A DNA stretch of 64,000 nucleotides from positions 62,001-126,000 of the forward strand of contig JABSRT010000007.1 in assembly GCA_013214945.1 (NCBI GenBank), written 5' to 3'. Of this stretch, positions 18,692 to 27,910 are shown piece after piece (the first letter of the stretch is position 1; every line of letters starts with the position of its first letter). Source of the stretch: Gammaproteobacteria bacterium (GTDB lineage Bacteria > Pseudomonadota > Gammaproteobacteria > Enterobacterales > Psychrobiaceae). A model generated the notes under the pieces. That model had not been told where the DNA came from, ran no database searches, and was given only the letters and a program-made list of their open reading frames with translations. The position numbers and the translations under genes are program-made.

Positions 18692-19864
18692 ATGATCAGA
18701 TTACTAATATTAGTACTGATTGTTTTCGCTGGCTTATTGGTTGGGCCGATGTTAATCGATCAAAAAGGCTATGTTCTGATTGCCGTGAACGATTGGACGG
18801 TTGAAACAAGTGTTGTAGTAATGGTGATGCTTATTCTTGTTTTTTATGCCTTATTACAATTGTTTGAATGGCTGTTAGTTAACACATTAACTTTCTGGGG
18901 CCGCACTCGTAACTGGTTTGGATGGCGACGCCAGCGTGTTGCTCGTGAAAAAACCTTAGCCAGTGTGCTTGAGTTGGCTCAGGGCGAATATTTGTTAGCG
19001 GAACAAAATAGCGCGCGCAATGCTCAGCTTAGCGACAAGCCCTTGTTGAACTACCTAACAGCGGCTCAGGCCGCTCAACGTCAAGGTAAAAGCGAGCAAC
19101 GCGATCAGTATTTAGAGCGAGCCGATGAGCTAAAAGGTGGCAAGTTGGCGGTGCAAACAACCCGCTTAAAACTGCATATCGACGCCGATGAATTTGACGA
19201 AGCCTTAGCTTGGTTAAAAGAGCAGAGCGAAGCAACCCTGAGTCAAAAAGCGATCTTACGTTATGCCCATTTGGTTTATTTAAAATTAAACTGCTGGGAT
19301 TTACTGCTACCTCAACTGGCAGGATTAAAAAAGCACGGCATAATTGACGCTGATAAATCACAACAATTATTAGTGCAATGTCATCGCGGATTACTGCGAA
19401 CTGCTGCGGATCAAGGAATTGATCAACTCAAGGCCTATTACCGTGGTTTGAGCCGCAAGTTACGCAGCGACATTGATATTTTTACCGATTTCGCTCAACT
19501 GACAATAGAACGTGGCGGCTTTAAAAAAGTTGAATCTGAGCTGTTTAAGCGATTGCGCAAGAGTATTCACACCCCTTTATTAATGGCACTAACTGCCGTC
19601 GATAAAGATGATGCCGAGGCGATAACAGAAGATGTCGCATTATTAACCCGACAACATCCTGATGAGGTGGTTACCTTTGATATCGCAGGGCGCTTATCAA
19701 TGAAGGCCGAGCATTGGGAAAAAGCCCAAGAATGGTTTAACACCGCAATTGCGATTACGCCATCACGAGAGCTTTATCAAAACCTTGCCTTTGTCCAGCA
19801 TCAGTTGGGTGAAAACAATGGCGCGTTAACGAACTATCAATTAGCGATAGCCCACGGTAATTAA
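18692..19864 (+). CDS. hemY: HemY heme-biosynthesis-associated TPR protein
   Basis: A 390-residue inner-membrane protein with two N-terminal transmembrane helices (about residues 3-22 and 41-63) and a TPR-rich C-terminal domain, seen in WEKAQEWFNTAIAITPSRELYQNLAFV and the final LGENNGALTNYQLAIAHGN. It is not the oxygen-dependent protoporphyrinogen oxidase that shares the symbol in Gram-positives. It starts 2 bases after hemX and ends the operon at a hairpin terminator. Confidence 0.93.
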   Translation: MIRLLILVLIVFAGLLVGPMLIDQKGYVLIAVNDWTVETSVVVMVMLILVFYALLQLFEWLLVNTLTFWGRTRNWFGWRRQRVAREKTLASVLELAQGEYLLAEQNSARNAQLSDKPLLNYLTAAQAAQRQGKSEQRDQYLERADELKGGKLAVQTTRLKLHIDADEFDEALAWLKEQSEATLSQKAILRYAHLVYLKLNCWDLLLPQLAGLKKHGIIDADKSQQLLVQCHRGLLRTAADQGIDQLKAYYRGLSRKLRSDIDIFTDFAQLTIERGGFKKVESELFKRLRKSIHTPLLMALTAVDKDDAEAITEDVALLTRQHPDEVVTFDIAGRLSMKAEHWEKAQEWFNTAIAITPSRELYQNLAFVQHQLGENNGALTNYQLAIAHGN

Positions 19865-20040
19865 CCAATCGACCTAATTAGTTAAAGCAGAACACGGGGC
19901 CATATTTGGCCCCGTACTTATTTGCAATGTGCTCAGCAGCTAATTAGCGATAGCCCAGTTTAATCAACCTAGTCGACTTAATTAGTTAAAGTAAAACACG
20001 GTGCTAGATTTGGCCCCGTACTTATTTGTAATTTGCTGAG
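19841..20040. repeat. Tandem duplication of the hemY end and its terminator
   Basis: Two imperfect direct copies of roughly 95 bases lie at about 19841-19936 and 19944-20040, offset by 103 bases. Shared blocks include TTAGCGATAGCCCA, TTAATTAGTTAAAG and TTTGGCCCCGTACTTATTTG. In copy 2 the stem is damaged on its left side (ACGGTGCTA instead of ACGGGGCCA), so it should fold poorly. The MATE gene stop lies inside copy 2. Confidence 0.85.
19894..19915. terminator. Hairpin after hemY
   Basis: Perfect 9-bp stem ACGGGGCCA / TGGCCCCGT with a 4-base TATT loop, 30 bases after the hemY stop and followed by a T-rich stretch (ACTTATTTG). It may also stop the convergent MATE transcript. Confidence 0.7.
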
Positions 20041-21383
20041 CTTATTTTTATAAAACGCAATGCGAGTAAAATAGCTGCCAGTGTTAAGCCGGTAATAATC
20101 GCTATCCAGTAACCTGAGACCCCCATCTCGAAATATTCTGCCAAGACGTAACCAATCGGAAAACCAACGATCCAATAGGCAAAAGTGCAGATATACATTG
20201 GTATTTTAGTGTCTTTCATTCCGCGTAATGCGCCGTTGGCGTTGACTTGGATTCCGTCTGAAATCTGAAAGATTGCCGCTAAGAATATCAACTGCAATGC
20301 GACCGTTGTTACTTGTGGATCAGAAGTGAATACAGCTGTTAGCTGGCTTGAAAATGCCAGCATGATCGACGCTGTAAATAAAGCGATAATCATGCCAAAG
20401 CCAATGCCGAGCATTCCGGTGTTCTTAGCCCTAATCGCGTTACCCTGACCAGAATGAAAGCCAACCCGTGCCGTAACGGCAACAGACAATCCTAGGGAAA
20501 GCGTAAAGGCTAATGACGCGATATTCAATGCGACTTGATGACCAGCAATATCAGGTACAGTGTAGCGACCAATCATTAAACCGACGGCGCCAAACAAGGC
20601 TACTTCCATACCTAGTGCTAGCCCCATTGGGATACCAAGTTTGAAAATTTCACTGAAATTATCATAACTAGGCTTTAACCAGCGGCTAAACATGTGATAG
20701 CCCTGATAACGACGAGCGTATACGGTGTAACAAAATATACAACAGGCCATTAGGGTCCAAACCGTTATCGTAGCCCAGCCGACACCGACCGCACCCATGC
20801 TAGGCACGCCGAGTCCACCATTGATAAACCAGTTATTAAATAAGATATTAAAAGGCAGAGCCGCTAATGAGATATACATAATGGCATTGGTTGCAAACAT
20901 GCCTTCGTTGCAAAATCGCATTGCGAAAAAACAAAAAAGTGGGATTAGGCCCCAGGCTAGTGCTTGTAAATAGCCGTTGGCTAAGGGAATTATATCTTCA
21001 GTTATGCCAATAAATAGCATTACCGGTTCTAATAAATACAGTAAGACGGCACAAGGGAAAGCAAGCACAACACCAAGAATTAGCCCTGTTTGAAAGGTTT
21101 GTTTAATGCCTTGCTGATTATTTTGTCCATGATAATGGGCAATAATTGGACTTAGCGCTAAAAAAATCCCAACAATAAAGATACTGATTGGATTAAATAA
21201 GCTAACCCCAATCGCCACAGCGGCTAACGCGTTAGCGCTATGTTGTCCCGCCATAACCGTGTCAATTACGCCCATCGACATTTGAGCAAATTGGGCTAAA
21301 ATTGCTGGTCCAGCAAGCGTAAGAAGCTGCTTACCTTCGGTGGTTATGCTCACAGGTTGTGATGTTGGGTGACTATTTTTCAC
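20022..21383 (-). CDS. MATE family multidrug efflux protein (NorM-like)
   Basis: A 453-residue inner-membrane cation/drug antiporter with about 12 hydrophobic helices in two homologous halves. Helix 1 carries LAGPAILAQFAQMSMGVIDTVMAGQ, the region characteristic of the NorM branch, and the second half starts near LGIPMGLALGMEVALFGAVG. Substrates are usually cationic drugs and dyes exported with Na+ or H+. It is divergent from a winged-helix regulator and shares a 288-bp upstream region with a perfect palindrome. Confidence 0.92.
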   Translation of the reverse strand: MKNSHPTSQPVSITTEGKQLLTLAGPAILAQFAQMSMGVIDTVMAGQHSANALAAVAIGVSLFNPISIFIVGIFLALSPIIAHYHGQNNQQGIKQTFQTGLILGVVLAFPCAVLLYLLEPVMLFIGITEDIIPLANGYLQALAWGLIPLFCFFAMRFCNEGMFATNAIMYISLAALPFNILFNNWFINGGLGVPSMGAVGVGWATITVWTLMACCIFCYTVYARRYQGYHMFSRWLKPSYDNFSEIFKLGIPMGLALGMEVALFGAVGLMIGRYTVPDIAGHQVALNIASLAFTLSLGLSVAVTARVGFHSGQGNAIRAKNTGMLGIGFGMIIALFTASIMLAFSSQLTAVFTSDPQVTTVALQLIFLAAIFQISDGIQVNANGALRGMKDTKIPMYICTFAYWIVGFPIGYVLAEYFEMGVSGYWIAIITGLTLAAILLALRFIKISSANYK

Positions 21384-21450
21384 TTCGGTACGACGCCTTA
21401 AAGGTATAAAAGAACAATATTATGGATTTACTGTGTTTTATTAATGCAAA

Positions 21451-21468
21451 TAGTATTAGTAAATACTA
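21451..21468. promoter_or_regulatory. Palindrome between MATE gene and winged-helix regulator
   Basis: Perfect inverted repeat TAGTATT-AGTA-AATACTA, 68 bases upstream of the MATE start and about 200 upstream of the regulator. Its size and symmetry suit a dimeric winged-helix repressor; the assignment to the adjacent regulator is inference. Confidence 0.4.
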
Positions 21469-21671
21469 AGCGACAAATTTAACAGGATGTTAGCTATTCA
21501 ACAAGATGATTATAAAGCGAATATTTTTACAGCGCCTTTGAAAATATTCAGGCATGAATAATCTCACTTTATTCAGTTTGCTCTAAAAGGTTTAAAGCCT
21601 ATATCACCTAGGATTATCAATTGGCATCGTGTATTATGCACGCCTGTTATTTACCTACCTTGGGAGGAGTT

Positions 21672-22187
21672 ATGTCGACTTCAGACAACAATGGAATTGT
21701 GTCATCTTCGCATCTCGTTTCTGAGCAGCGCCCTGTTCTTAGTGAATTTGAGTATGGATTAACTGTGGTTAATAATGCTTTTTTACGCTGGATGTCTCAC
21801 TGCGCTAAGGCGACAGGCATGTTAGAAATAGGCGTATTAGATATTCAGGTAATACATCATATTGCACATCGTGATCGAGCAAAAAATTTAACAGATATTT
21901 GTTTTGCTTTGAATCTAGAAGACAGCCATAACGTCGCCTACAGCTTACGAAAGTTAGTGAAATTAGCGCTTATAAGCGGCGAACGCCGTGGCAAAGAAAC
22001 CTACTATCGGCCACTTCCTGCAGGCTGGGATTTTTGTGAAAGCTACAAAGCCGTTCGAGAACGTTGTTTAATTGAATCACTCAAAGAGCTGAATTTATCG
22101 GACCAGCAAATCTCGGACATTGCCAGTTCGCTTAGAGCTTTGTCTGGATTTTACGATCAGGCATCACGTAGCGCAGCAACATTTTAA
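21672..22187 (+). CDS. Winged-helix (MarR-like) transcriptional regulator
   Basis: 171 residues from the ATG at 21672, which has a strong GGGAGGAG ribosome site; an in-frame ATG at 21621 has none. The wing-helix core is VLDIQVIHHIAHRDRAKNLTDICFALN, with recognition helix DSHNVAYSLRKLVKLALI, followed by the wing SGERRGKETYYRPLPAG. The architecture matches MarR-like predicted regulators common in Alteromonadales. It is divergent from the MATE exporter, which it may control. Confidence 0.78.
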   Translation: MSTSDNNGIVSSSHLVSEQRPVLSEFEYGLTVVNNAFLRWMSHCAKATGMLEIGVLDIQVIHHIAHRDRAKNLTDICFALNLEDSHNVAYSLRKLVKLALISGERRGKETYYRPLPAGWDFCESYKAVRERCLIESLKELNLSDQQISDIASSLRALSGFYDQASRSAATF

Positions 22188-22265
22188 AAATTTTAGGTGT
22201 ACAACTGAACTAATTTTTAGTTCTAGCGTCAAACGATATTACAGTTAATGTATGGTATGGATACT

Positions 22266-22484
22266 ATGAAAAAATTTACGAGCAACTCACTCAATCAAAT
22301 TGTAAAATACATCAAAATATTTTTTGAAGGCAGTTTAGAAGTACTCGAATTAGGAGTCTTCAATTTTGAGCAAGGACGGCTGTGTAGCCCAAACAATGCA
22401 ACAAAAGCACAGGTTGTATTCGTTAGAGAAGTTAATAATTTAATCAAGCTTAAGCAACCACAAGCCGAATGGGCAGAAGCTTAA
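22266..22484 (+). CDS. Small hypothetical protein
   Basis: About 72 residues from ATG 22266 (ATGs at 22248 and 22257 are in frame; none has a good ribosome site). The sequence is basic and includes FFEGSLEVLELGVFNFEQG and VVFVREVNNLIKLKQPQAEW. I do not recognise a family. Codon use looks coding and there is no competing frame; it lies between the winged-helix gene and sulA. Confidence 0.5.
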   Translation: MKKFTSNSLNQIVKYIKIFFEGSLEVLELGVFNFEQGRLCSPNNATKAQVVFVREVNNLIKLKQPQAEWAEA

Positions 22485-22524
22485 CTCTACTCACTAAGCC
22501 TTTGCTGCGGCGTTGAATAACCGC

Positions 22525-23052
22525 TTAATGAATGAAATACTTAATCTTGTTTAAACTTAGTTGCTGACATGACTGGTCAGTTGTGTGGCAGCTAGCTTGT
22601 TTAAAAACGAACGCTAATGCTTGGGAACGTTTAGCCGCAATTTGTAACCGCCTAATATCTCGCTCATCGATAGCACCCGGCCAACCTAACACAGCACTGC
22701 TGGTTCCTGACATTAATGCTTGCTCCATGGCCCACAACGCATCAATTTGATCTTTTGGGTGAACGAGTAAAACCTTATTACTTGCAATGCCATACTCGGA
22801 TAGCAGTTGTTTTATCTCGTTTTTTTGCGCGCCAATTAATACAATCCAGCGCCCTTGTTGGCTCAATGTTGCTAACGTTGGCCCTAACACTTTTAATGGA
22901 TTAATTTGCTGCTCATTGCTGACAAGCTCATTAATGACTTGGGTTTTCCAACCCCCTAGCGGCAATGCTAAATCGATGGAGTTGTTGCCCGAGCTAATAG
23001 CTCGGGCCTGACTAGGACGCTGGATGTTGTTGTTTAAATACAGAGATTTCAT
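22525..23052 (-). CDS. sulA: SulA-type SOS cell-division inhibitor
   Basis: A 175-residue RecA-fold protein of the SulA/ImuA superfamily that blocks FtsZ polymerisation during SOS. The conserved start of the domain is [19 protein letters not shown], with [10 protein letters not shown] and [19 protein letters not shown] later. Its start overlaps the lexA stop by 4 bases, so it is co-translated with lexA and controlled by the LexA boxes upstream of that gene. The arrangement differs from E. coli, where sulA is separate. Confidence 0.85.
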   Translation of the reverse strand: MKSLYLNNNIQRPSQARAISSGNNSIDLALPLGGWKTQVINELVSNEQQINPLKVLGPTLATLSQQGRWIVLIGAQKNEIKQLLSEYGIASNKVLLVHPKDQIDALWAMEQALMSGTSSAVLGWPGAIDERDIRRLQIAAKRSQALAFVFKQASCHTTDQSCQQLSLNKIKYFIH

Positions 23053-23672
23053 TGCCAGTCTCCGTTTCGAATGATCCCTACAGCCAAGCCTTCTATTTCT
23101 AGTGATTGAAATTCTAAATCAACCTCAATAGGTTCAAACTCAGGATTTTCAGCGTGCAGAATAATTTTTTTACCTTGATGCTCAAAGCGCTTAACCGTTA
23201 CATCATCGTCAACCCGAGCTATTACAACTTGGCCGTCTCTGGCTTGTGTCGTTTTGTGTACTGCTAATAGGTCACCATCCATAATGCCAATGTCTTTCAT
23301 GCTCATGCCATTTACTCGTAACAAGTAATCTGCTTGAGGTTTAAACATGTTGGGGTCAATCTTATAATGGCATTCGATATGTTCCTGAGCCAAAATAGGT
23401 TCGCCGGCAGCGACACGACCAATCAGGGGTAAGCCAGTATCTTCAAGGTTTTCATCATTAGAGCTAATGACTCTAATGCCGCGCGAGGTTCCTGGGATTA
23501 TCTCGATCGCGCCCTTTTTTGCTAATGCTTTAAGATGCTCTTCGGCCGCGTTGGCTGATTTAAAGCCCAATTGCTTAGCTATTTCGGCGCGAGTTGGAGG
23601 CATGCCCGTTAATGAAATATTGTCTTTAACCAGTTGCAGTATTTCGGCCTGTCGGTTCGTTAGTTTTTTCAT
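23049..23672 (-). CDS. lexA: LexA repressor
   Basis: SOS repressor of 207 residues. The N-terminal winged helix (1-70) has [23 protein letters not shown]. The self-cleavage site is Ala89-Gly90 in RVAAGEPIL, with catalytic S124 (GMSMKD) and K161 (VTVKRF). Two consensus SOS boxes lie 85-120 bases upstream, giving autoregulation, and sulA follows in the same operon. Confidence 0.97.
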   Translation of the reverse strand: MKKLTNRQAEILQLVKDNISLTGMPPTRAEIAKQLGFKSANAAEEHLKALAKKGAIEIIPGTSRGIRVISSNDENLEDTGLPLIGRVAAGEPILAQEHIECHYKIDPNMFKPQADYLLRVNGMSMKDIGIMDGDLLAVHKTTQARDGQVVIARVDDDVTVKRFEHQGKKIILHAENPEFEPIEVDLEFQSLEIEGLAVGIIRNGDWQ

Positions 23673-23756
23673 TATGTTACCCTTTAGTCAACATTAGCGC
23701 TTAACTTCACTTGCCTAGCTTTGTCACTTAGCTGTTATTTTTAAGCATTTTTGAGA

Positions 23757-23772
23757 CTGTTATTTCATACAG
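23757..23772. promoter_or_regulatory. lexA: LexA box 1
   Basis: CTGTTATTTCATACAG matches CTGT-N8-ACAG perfectly, 85 bases upstream of the lexA start. Confidence 0.9.
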
Positions 23773-23776
23773 TTGA

Positions 23777-23792
23777 CTGTCAGTATATACAG
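23777..23792. promoter_or_regulatory. lexA: LexA box 2
   Basis: CTGTCAGTATATACAG matches CTGT-N8-ACAG perfectly, 4 bases from box 1 (20-bp centre spacing, two helical turns). A further ACAG...ACTGT element follows in a TA-rich stretch. Confidence 0.9.
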
Positions 23793-24354
23793 TATTTTAT
23801 ACTGTGCAAGTAATAAACAGCTATTAACTGAATCTTGTGTGGGTTCCAGTTTAAAAATAAAAAAATCCAGCATGATTAAATTCTGTCTATGTTGTTTTTC
23901 AAGGCTAGGTATATTTATATATCCGATTTAGCCTTCAATAGCTTTAATTCATAGCGCCTGTATTAATATATTGTATATATGCATAATATTTAGCATTGAT
24001 GTTCGTTAAAAACCTTACTGTTAGGTAGAGCTATTGCGCGATAACTGTGGCACATAAACATAAAAAAAGGATTTTACTATCGCATTTTTGGTTGGCGTTA
24101 TACAACGATGAGGAGTTGAGTTTTCTTTTTGAAATTCTTAGTTTTTTCCGTTCTTCTTATGTAAAAACAGCGAGTACTTTACTGATACAAGGTAATTACT
24201 GAAAGAAGCAACCCAACACGAAAATAGCTTGATGATACATAGCAAGCTCAGGTCACCGCGTAATGAAAAATCAGTAATATTGCTCAATCATCAAAGTAAC
24301 TGCTTCTGCTTATATTCGTTTTAATAATGCTTATTTACTTGAGATACGATATTT
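23793..24354. other. Intergenic, AT-rich, no gene seen
   Basis: Upstream of the lexA operon. I see TA-rich DNA with scattered short ORFs without ribosome sites, and no tRNA-like or strong terminator structure. Confidence 0.5.
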
Positions 24355-24459
24355 TTACTTTTGCTCATAGCCGTGCTTGTGGCTTAGGTATAGCCCTGCA
24401 AGCATGATGATGACTGGTGTTGACCATAATAGGTATTCGATTACGTTGCTTTCTAGCAT
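24355..24459 (-). CDS. Possible 34-residue single-span membrane protein
   Basis: ATG 24459 is preceded by AAGGAGAG at good spacing. The 34-residue product starts MLESNVIEYLLWSTPVIIML and ends GLYLSHKHGYEQK; residues 8-26 form one hydrophobic helix followed by a basic/His tail, the layout of small membrane proteins such as accessory subunits or transport regulators. It stands alone in a 1.2-kb gap between lexA and a LysR gene. I recognise no family. Confidence 0.5.
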   Translation of the reverse strand: MLESNVIEYLLWSTPVIIMLAGLYLSHKHGYEQK

Positions 24460-24939
24460 TGTGCTCTCCTTGTCTGAAGCTTCAGTATACATGATGTTGT
24501 TGACAGTTACTGAATGACCGTTGAGCCGGCAACACCGGTAGTTGCGTTCAGTTGCCCTTGAGTCTTAGGCTATATAGGTATTATGTTAAACCGAACTCCA
24601 CAAACCTCCAGTTTTTCGGCACAGGATTAACATTTACTACCTATTCTGTGTGTGAGTTACTTGGTGCCTAGCTAGGACTAGTCGCGCCAATTTTTTCGCT
24701 CTTCCACAACAGAAAAATTTAGCGATAAATGGCGTGTAATATGCCTGTCATAAACTATGTTAAGCGAAATATAGATCACTAAACTCGGGACTATCCATGG
24801 CGTAAAACGTGAGTGCGTTATTTAAAGCGCTTAACTATTTAACGATATTGCAGCGCTAGTCTAATTGACGCGACTATTTTTATCGGGTAAAAGATAGGCA
24901 GTAATTTCCTATTCTGTCTATTAGGTTTTAAATATTAAG
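24460..24939. other. Intergenic upstream of LysR gene
   Basis: 480 bases without a convincing ORF. It contains TTGACA near 24502 as a possible -35 and a GC-rich GCCGGCAACACCGGT inverted repeat near 24525. Nothing else is clear. Confidence 0.4.
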
Positions 24940-25824
24940 ATGTCAAAATTTTTAGAATATCAAAACTATGTACATGTTTATGAACAAAAAAGCATTACCA
25001 AAGCAGCAAAGCAACTTAATATATCTACTTCATCGGTCAGTAAGCGCCTCGTTAAGTTAGAGTCGGCGATTCAAGTACAGTTGGTTGATCGAACAACCCA
25101 TAACTTATCAATTACGCCACTGGGCGAGAAATTTTACCGACGTTGTAAGGCTATTTTAGAACAAGTCAAAGACTCGGAATTATTAATCCAAGAAGAAAAC
25201 GAAAAGATCGATGGCAGGATTAGAATTTCAGTGCCAGAAATCTTAGCCAACAGAACATTTTTATTAGGGTTAAAAGGCTTCTTCTCCGACTTCCCTGAAG
25301 TGAACCTTGAAATCAATGTGACTAATGAAATCACCAATATGATCGATTCAGAAATAGACTTTTGTTTTAGAATCGGTTCGTTGGCCGATTCACAGCTCAT
25401 TGCTATCCCCGTTTTAACACTTGATTTTATTTTTTGTGCCAGCCCTAATTATTTAAAAAATAATGAGATCCCAGATAATTATCAAGATTTAATAAGAGAC
25501 AATAAGCTTATTTTACCCACTTATATTAATGTGGCTAAAGAATCAAAAGATTTTTTTCCTAACGATAATATCATCATTAAAAGTACTGAAAAATTTCACT
25601 GCTCAGATAATTTTAATACCATATTTAATCTGGCATTAAGCGAATTTGGGGTCACTCTTTTACCGAGAATGTATATTAAACAAGCACTGGTTAGTGGCCA
25701 ACTAGTTCAAATATATCCTAATTATCAATCACCAGAGTTTAATGTCAGCTTAGTGTATAACCGAAAATTGAGCATGACAAAACTAATGGCCGAGTTTAAG
25801 GATCATGTTAAAACCAACTATTGA
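24940..25824 (+). CDS. LysR-family regulator next to AfsA-like operon
   Basis: 294 residues. The N-terminal helix-turn-helix (about residues 17-38: SITKAAKQLNISTSSVSKRLVK) is followed by the linker helix and a periplasmic-binding-like effector domain. It is rich in Asn, Lys and Ile, matching the AT-rich neighbourhood rather than the housekeeping genes. It converges with the last gene of the AfsA-like operon (17-base gap) and is the only regulator nearby, so it is a candidate controller of that operon. Confidence 0.9.
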   Translation: MSKFLEYQNYVHVYEQKSITKAAKQLNISTSSVSKRLVKLESAIQVQLVDRTTHNLSITPLGEKFYRRCKAILEQVKDSELLIQEENEKIDGRIRISVPEILANRTFLLGLKGFFSDFPEVNLEINVTNEITNMIDSEIDFCFRIGSLADSQLIAIPVLTLDFIFCASPNYLKNNEIPDNYQDLIRDNKLILPTYINVAKESKDFFPNDNIIIKSTEKFHCSDNFNTIFNLALSEFGVTLLPRMYIKQALVSGQLVQIYPNYQSPEFNVSLVYNRKLSMTKLMAEFKDHVKTNY

Positions 25825-25841
25825 ACTATATGGTTCGAGGA

Positions 25842-26513
25842 TCATAAGGTGATTACTGTCCACTTGTTTGCTTGTGAAATTGATAATAATTGTGGGCAGT
25901 GACCAACAGCGACAGGGTGACCAACGGACTCAAGCATTGATACATCACTAATATCATCGCCATAAGCGAAACTCTCAATTAGTGATATGTTGTTTCTCTG
26001 TGCATATTTATCAATAACTTGACGTTTTCCATGACCAATCACTTGCTGGTTTAAATCACCAGTGATGCGATTGTTTATTAACACTAAGTCGCTACATAAA
26101 ATATGTTTGACTCCTAGATCTTCTGCTATTGGCTTTAAACAAGGTAAAAATGAGCCAGACACGAATATAACAGCATCACCAACCGTTTGATGATGCCTTA
26201 AACGGTCGAGTATCGGTTGCTGATAAAATGTCGCACTTGGTTTACTTGCAAACCAAGTGCGACCCAAATCCATCAAATACGGCCAACTTACGCCGATAAA
26301 GACCTTATAATATTCTCTATTTAATTGTTCTCGGCTAACGCCTGCTTGTTGTAGCGCCATCAGCTTATCTTTAACACAGGTAAAATCAATAGAGGGCTCT
26401 TGGTATGGTGGTTGGTGACAATAGAACATTAAAAAGTCGAGCATGCTTTTGATATTTATTAAGGTATCATCGACATCAAAAAAAGCAGCAGTGTTGTGAT
26501 TATTGTTCATCAA
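25842..26513 (-). CDS. HAD-IB phosphatase, last gene of AfsA-like operon
   Basis: 223 residues. Motif I is FFDVDDTLI (D13, D15), motif II is VSGSF, motif III is the Lys in GHGKRQVI and motif IV is YGDDISDVSML, so it is a complete SerB-like HAD-IB phosphatase. Its start follows the outer-membrane protein gene by 7 bases. In Streptomyces A-factor synthesis a phosphatase removes the glycerol-derived phosphate after AfsA and a reductase; this gene may play that part. That is inference; the family also includes phosphoserine and lipid phosphatases. Confidence 0.85.
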   Translation of the reverse strand: MMNNNHNTAAFFDVDDTLINIKSMLDFLMFYCHQPPYQEPSIDFTCVKDKLMALQQAGVSREQLNREYYKVFIGVSWPYLMDLGRTWFASKPSATFYQQPILDRLRHHQTVGDAVIFVSGSFLPCLKPIAEDLGVKHILCSDLVLINNRITGDLNQQVIGHGKRQVIDKYAQRNNISLIESFAYGDDISDVSMLESVGHPVAVGHCPQLLSISQANKWTVITL

Positions 26514-26520
26514 ATTATTC

Positions 26521-27831
26521 CTAATAAGTATATTTAATTGATAGATTTATATGATCATTATTATCATATTGGCCAAAAATACCGTTTTTATTGCCAAAGA
26601 AGTAATTTGCACCTAGCGATACCACTAACTCATCATTGATGTTCCAGTCGGTTTTTATTCTGATTAAACCATCTTGATTATTAATGCTTTGTAAATATAT
26701 AAGGTTAAGATGATATATTTGGTTTTCAAAATACTTGTCAAACATCACGCTCCATGTTGAATCAACTTTATCCCGTTGCAGTTGGGTCGCGGAGCCCGAA
26801 ATAATATTTTGAAATAGCTGGCCGCTGATCATACCTTCATTTAATACTGACCAATCGAATGCTACTACATAATTGAATACGCTTCGTTTAGCGATACCCT
26901 CAGTGATCTGATTATTTAAAGTATGGAAATATTGTTGATCAACCAAACTGAGCTCTGAACGCAGCACAACATCGGCGAGTTCTTGTGAGTAAGATAAGCC
27001 AAATATATTAGCGCGGTAATATTTTGCTCGTAGTTGTAACGTATTGTCATCTTCTAATACTGACTGGTAAATATAGCTATCGTTATATTGGTTAATATAA
27101 ATCAAGCTAATGTCTTTACCGTCAATGCTAGTACCCAATCTCATCGCGTAGTCGGCATTTTTTAATCGATTTTTGACACCTGATGCTGGTTTAGTATCAA
27201 CTTGGTTATAATCACCAACAAGGGTTGGTGTTAGCTGAGGCGTGGTTGGTTGATAAAGACCATCTGGGATAAGAGAAGTCGTAGTGTCAGGGATATAAAG
27301 CAATTGCAGTGTCAAAGCGTCGAAGGACTTTGAATAATTAATCATCCAAATTGGGATTCTGGCATCATCGAAATCTTGTAGAATAAACTCGCTATAATCA
27401 AAAGGATTAATAATGTCTAACACACGTAGACCGTCACTTTCACCCCAAGCTACTTGCTGTTTTCCTATTTTAAAGTAATGTTGTTCGAGATAAAATTGCA
27501 AATAAAACTCCCTTAAATCTAAAGAAAGTTTGTCGTTAATATTATTGGTTTTACTCCAATCACTATAATTTTTCTGCAGATAATTAGTGCTGACTAATTG
27601 ATTATCAAAATCATAGTCAAGGCGTAATAATCCTGTAAAACTAAGATTAGAATTGAGATCTACAGTTAATTCATTATCGTATCTTAGTCGATTTTGTTTG
27701 CTGTGGTGATCGGCTATTGAATAAGATGAATTAAAGAGTAATTCACTGGTTAGATCGTAATCACTGCCGTAGCAATTTGTCGTACAAAGAAGTATCAGCG
27801 GGCTAATACAACGAAATATTGTTTTTTTCAT
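26521..27831 (-). CDS. DUF1302-type outer membrane protein
   Basis: 436 residues with a signal peptide (MKKTIFRCISPLILLCTTNCYG). The family motif LREFYLQFYLEQHYFKIGKQ is followed by QVAWGESDGLRVLDIINPFD and DARIPIWMINYSK. Alternating beta strands and a C-terminal INLSIKYTY, ending in an aromatic residue, fit an outer membrane barrel. DUF1302 proteins usually accompany MMPL exporters and LolA-like proteins, and are thought to carry hydrophobic molecules across the outer membrane. It lies 79 bases after the LolA-like gene. Confidence 0.82.
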   Translation of the reverse strand: MKKTIFRCISPLILLCTTNCYGSDYDLTSELLFNSSYSIADHHSKQNRLRYDNELTVDLNSNLSFTGLLRLDYDFDNQLVSTNYLQKNYSDWSKTNNINDKLSLDLREFYLQFYLEQHYFKIGKQQVAWGESDGLRVLDIINPFDYSEFILQDFDDARIPIWMINYSKSFDALTLQLLYIPDTTTSLIPDGLYQPTTPQLTPTLVGDYNQVDTKPASGVKNRLKNADYAMRLGTSIDGKDISLIYINQYNDSYIYQSVLEDDNTLQLRAKYYRANIFGLSYSQELADVVLRSELSLVDQQYFHTLNNQITEGIAKRSVFNYVVAFDWSVLNEGMISGQLFQNIISGSATQLQRDKVDSTWSVMFDKYFENQIYHLNLIYLQSINNQDGLIRIKTDWNINDELVVSLGANYFFGNKNGIFGQYDNNDHINLSIKYTY

Positions 27832-27910
27832 GGCAAGTATTTTTTATCATTTGTAAGGCTTGCTTTCACAAGCCTATGAATCGTTAACGCTAGAAACTAA
27901 ACAATTATTT

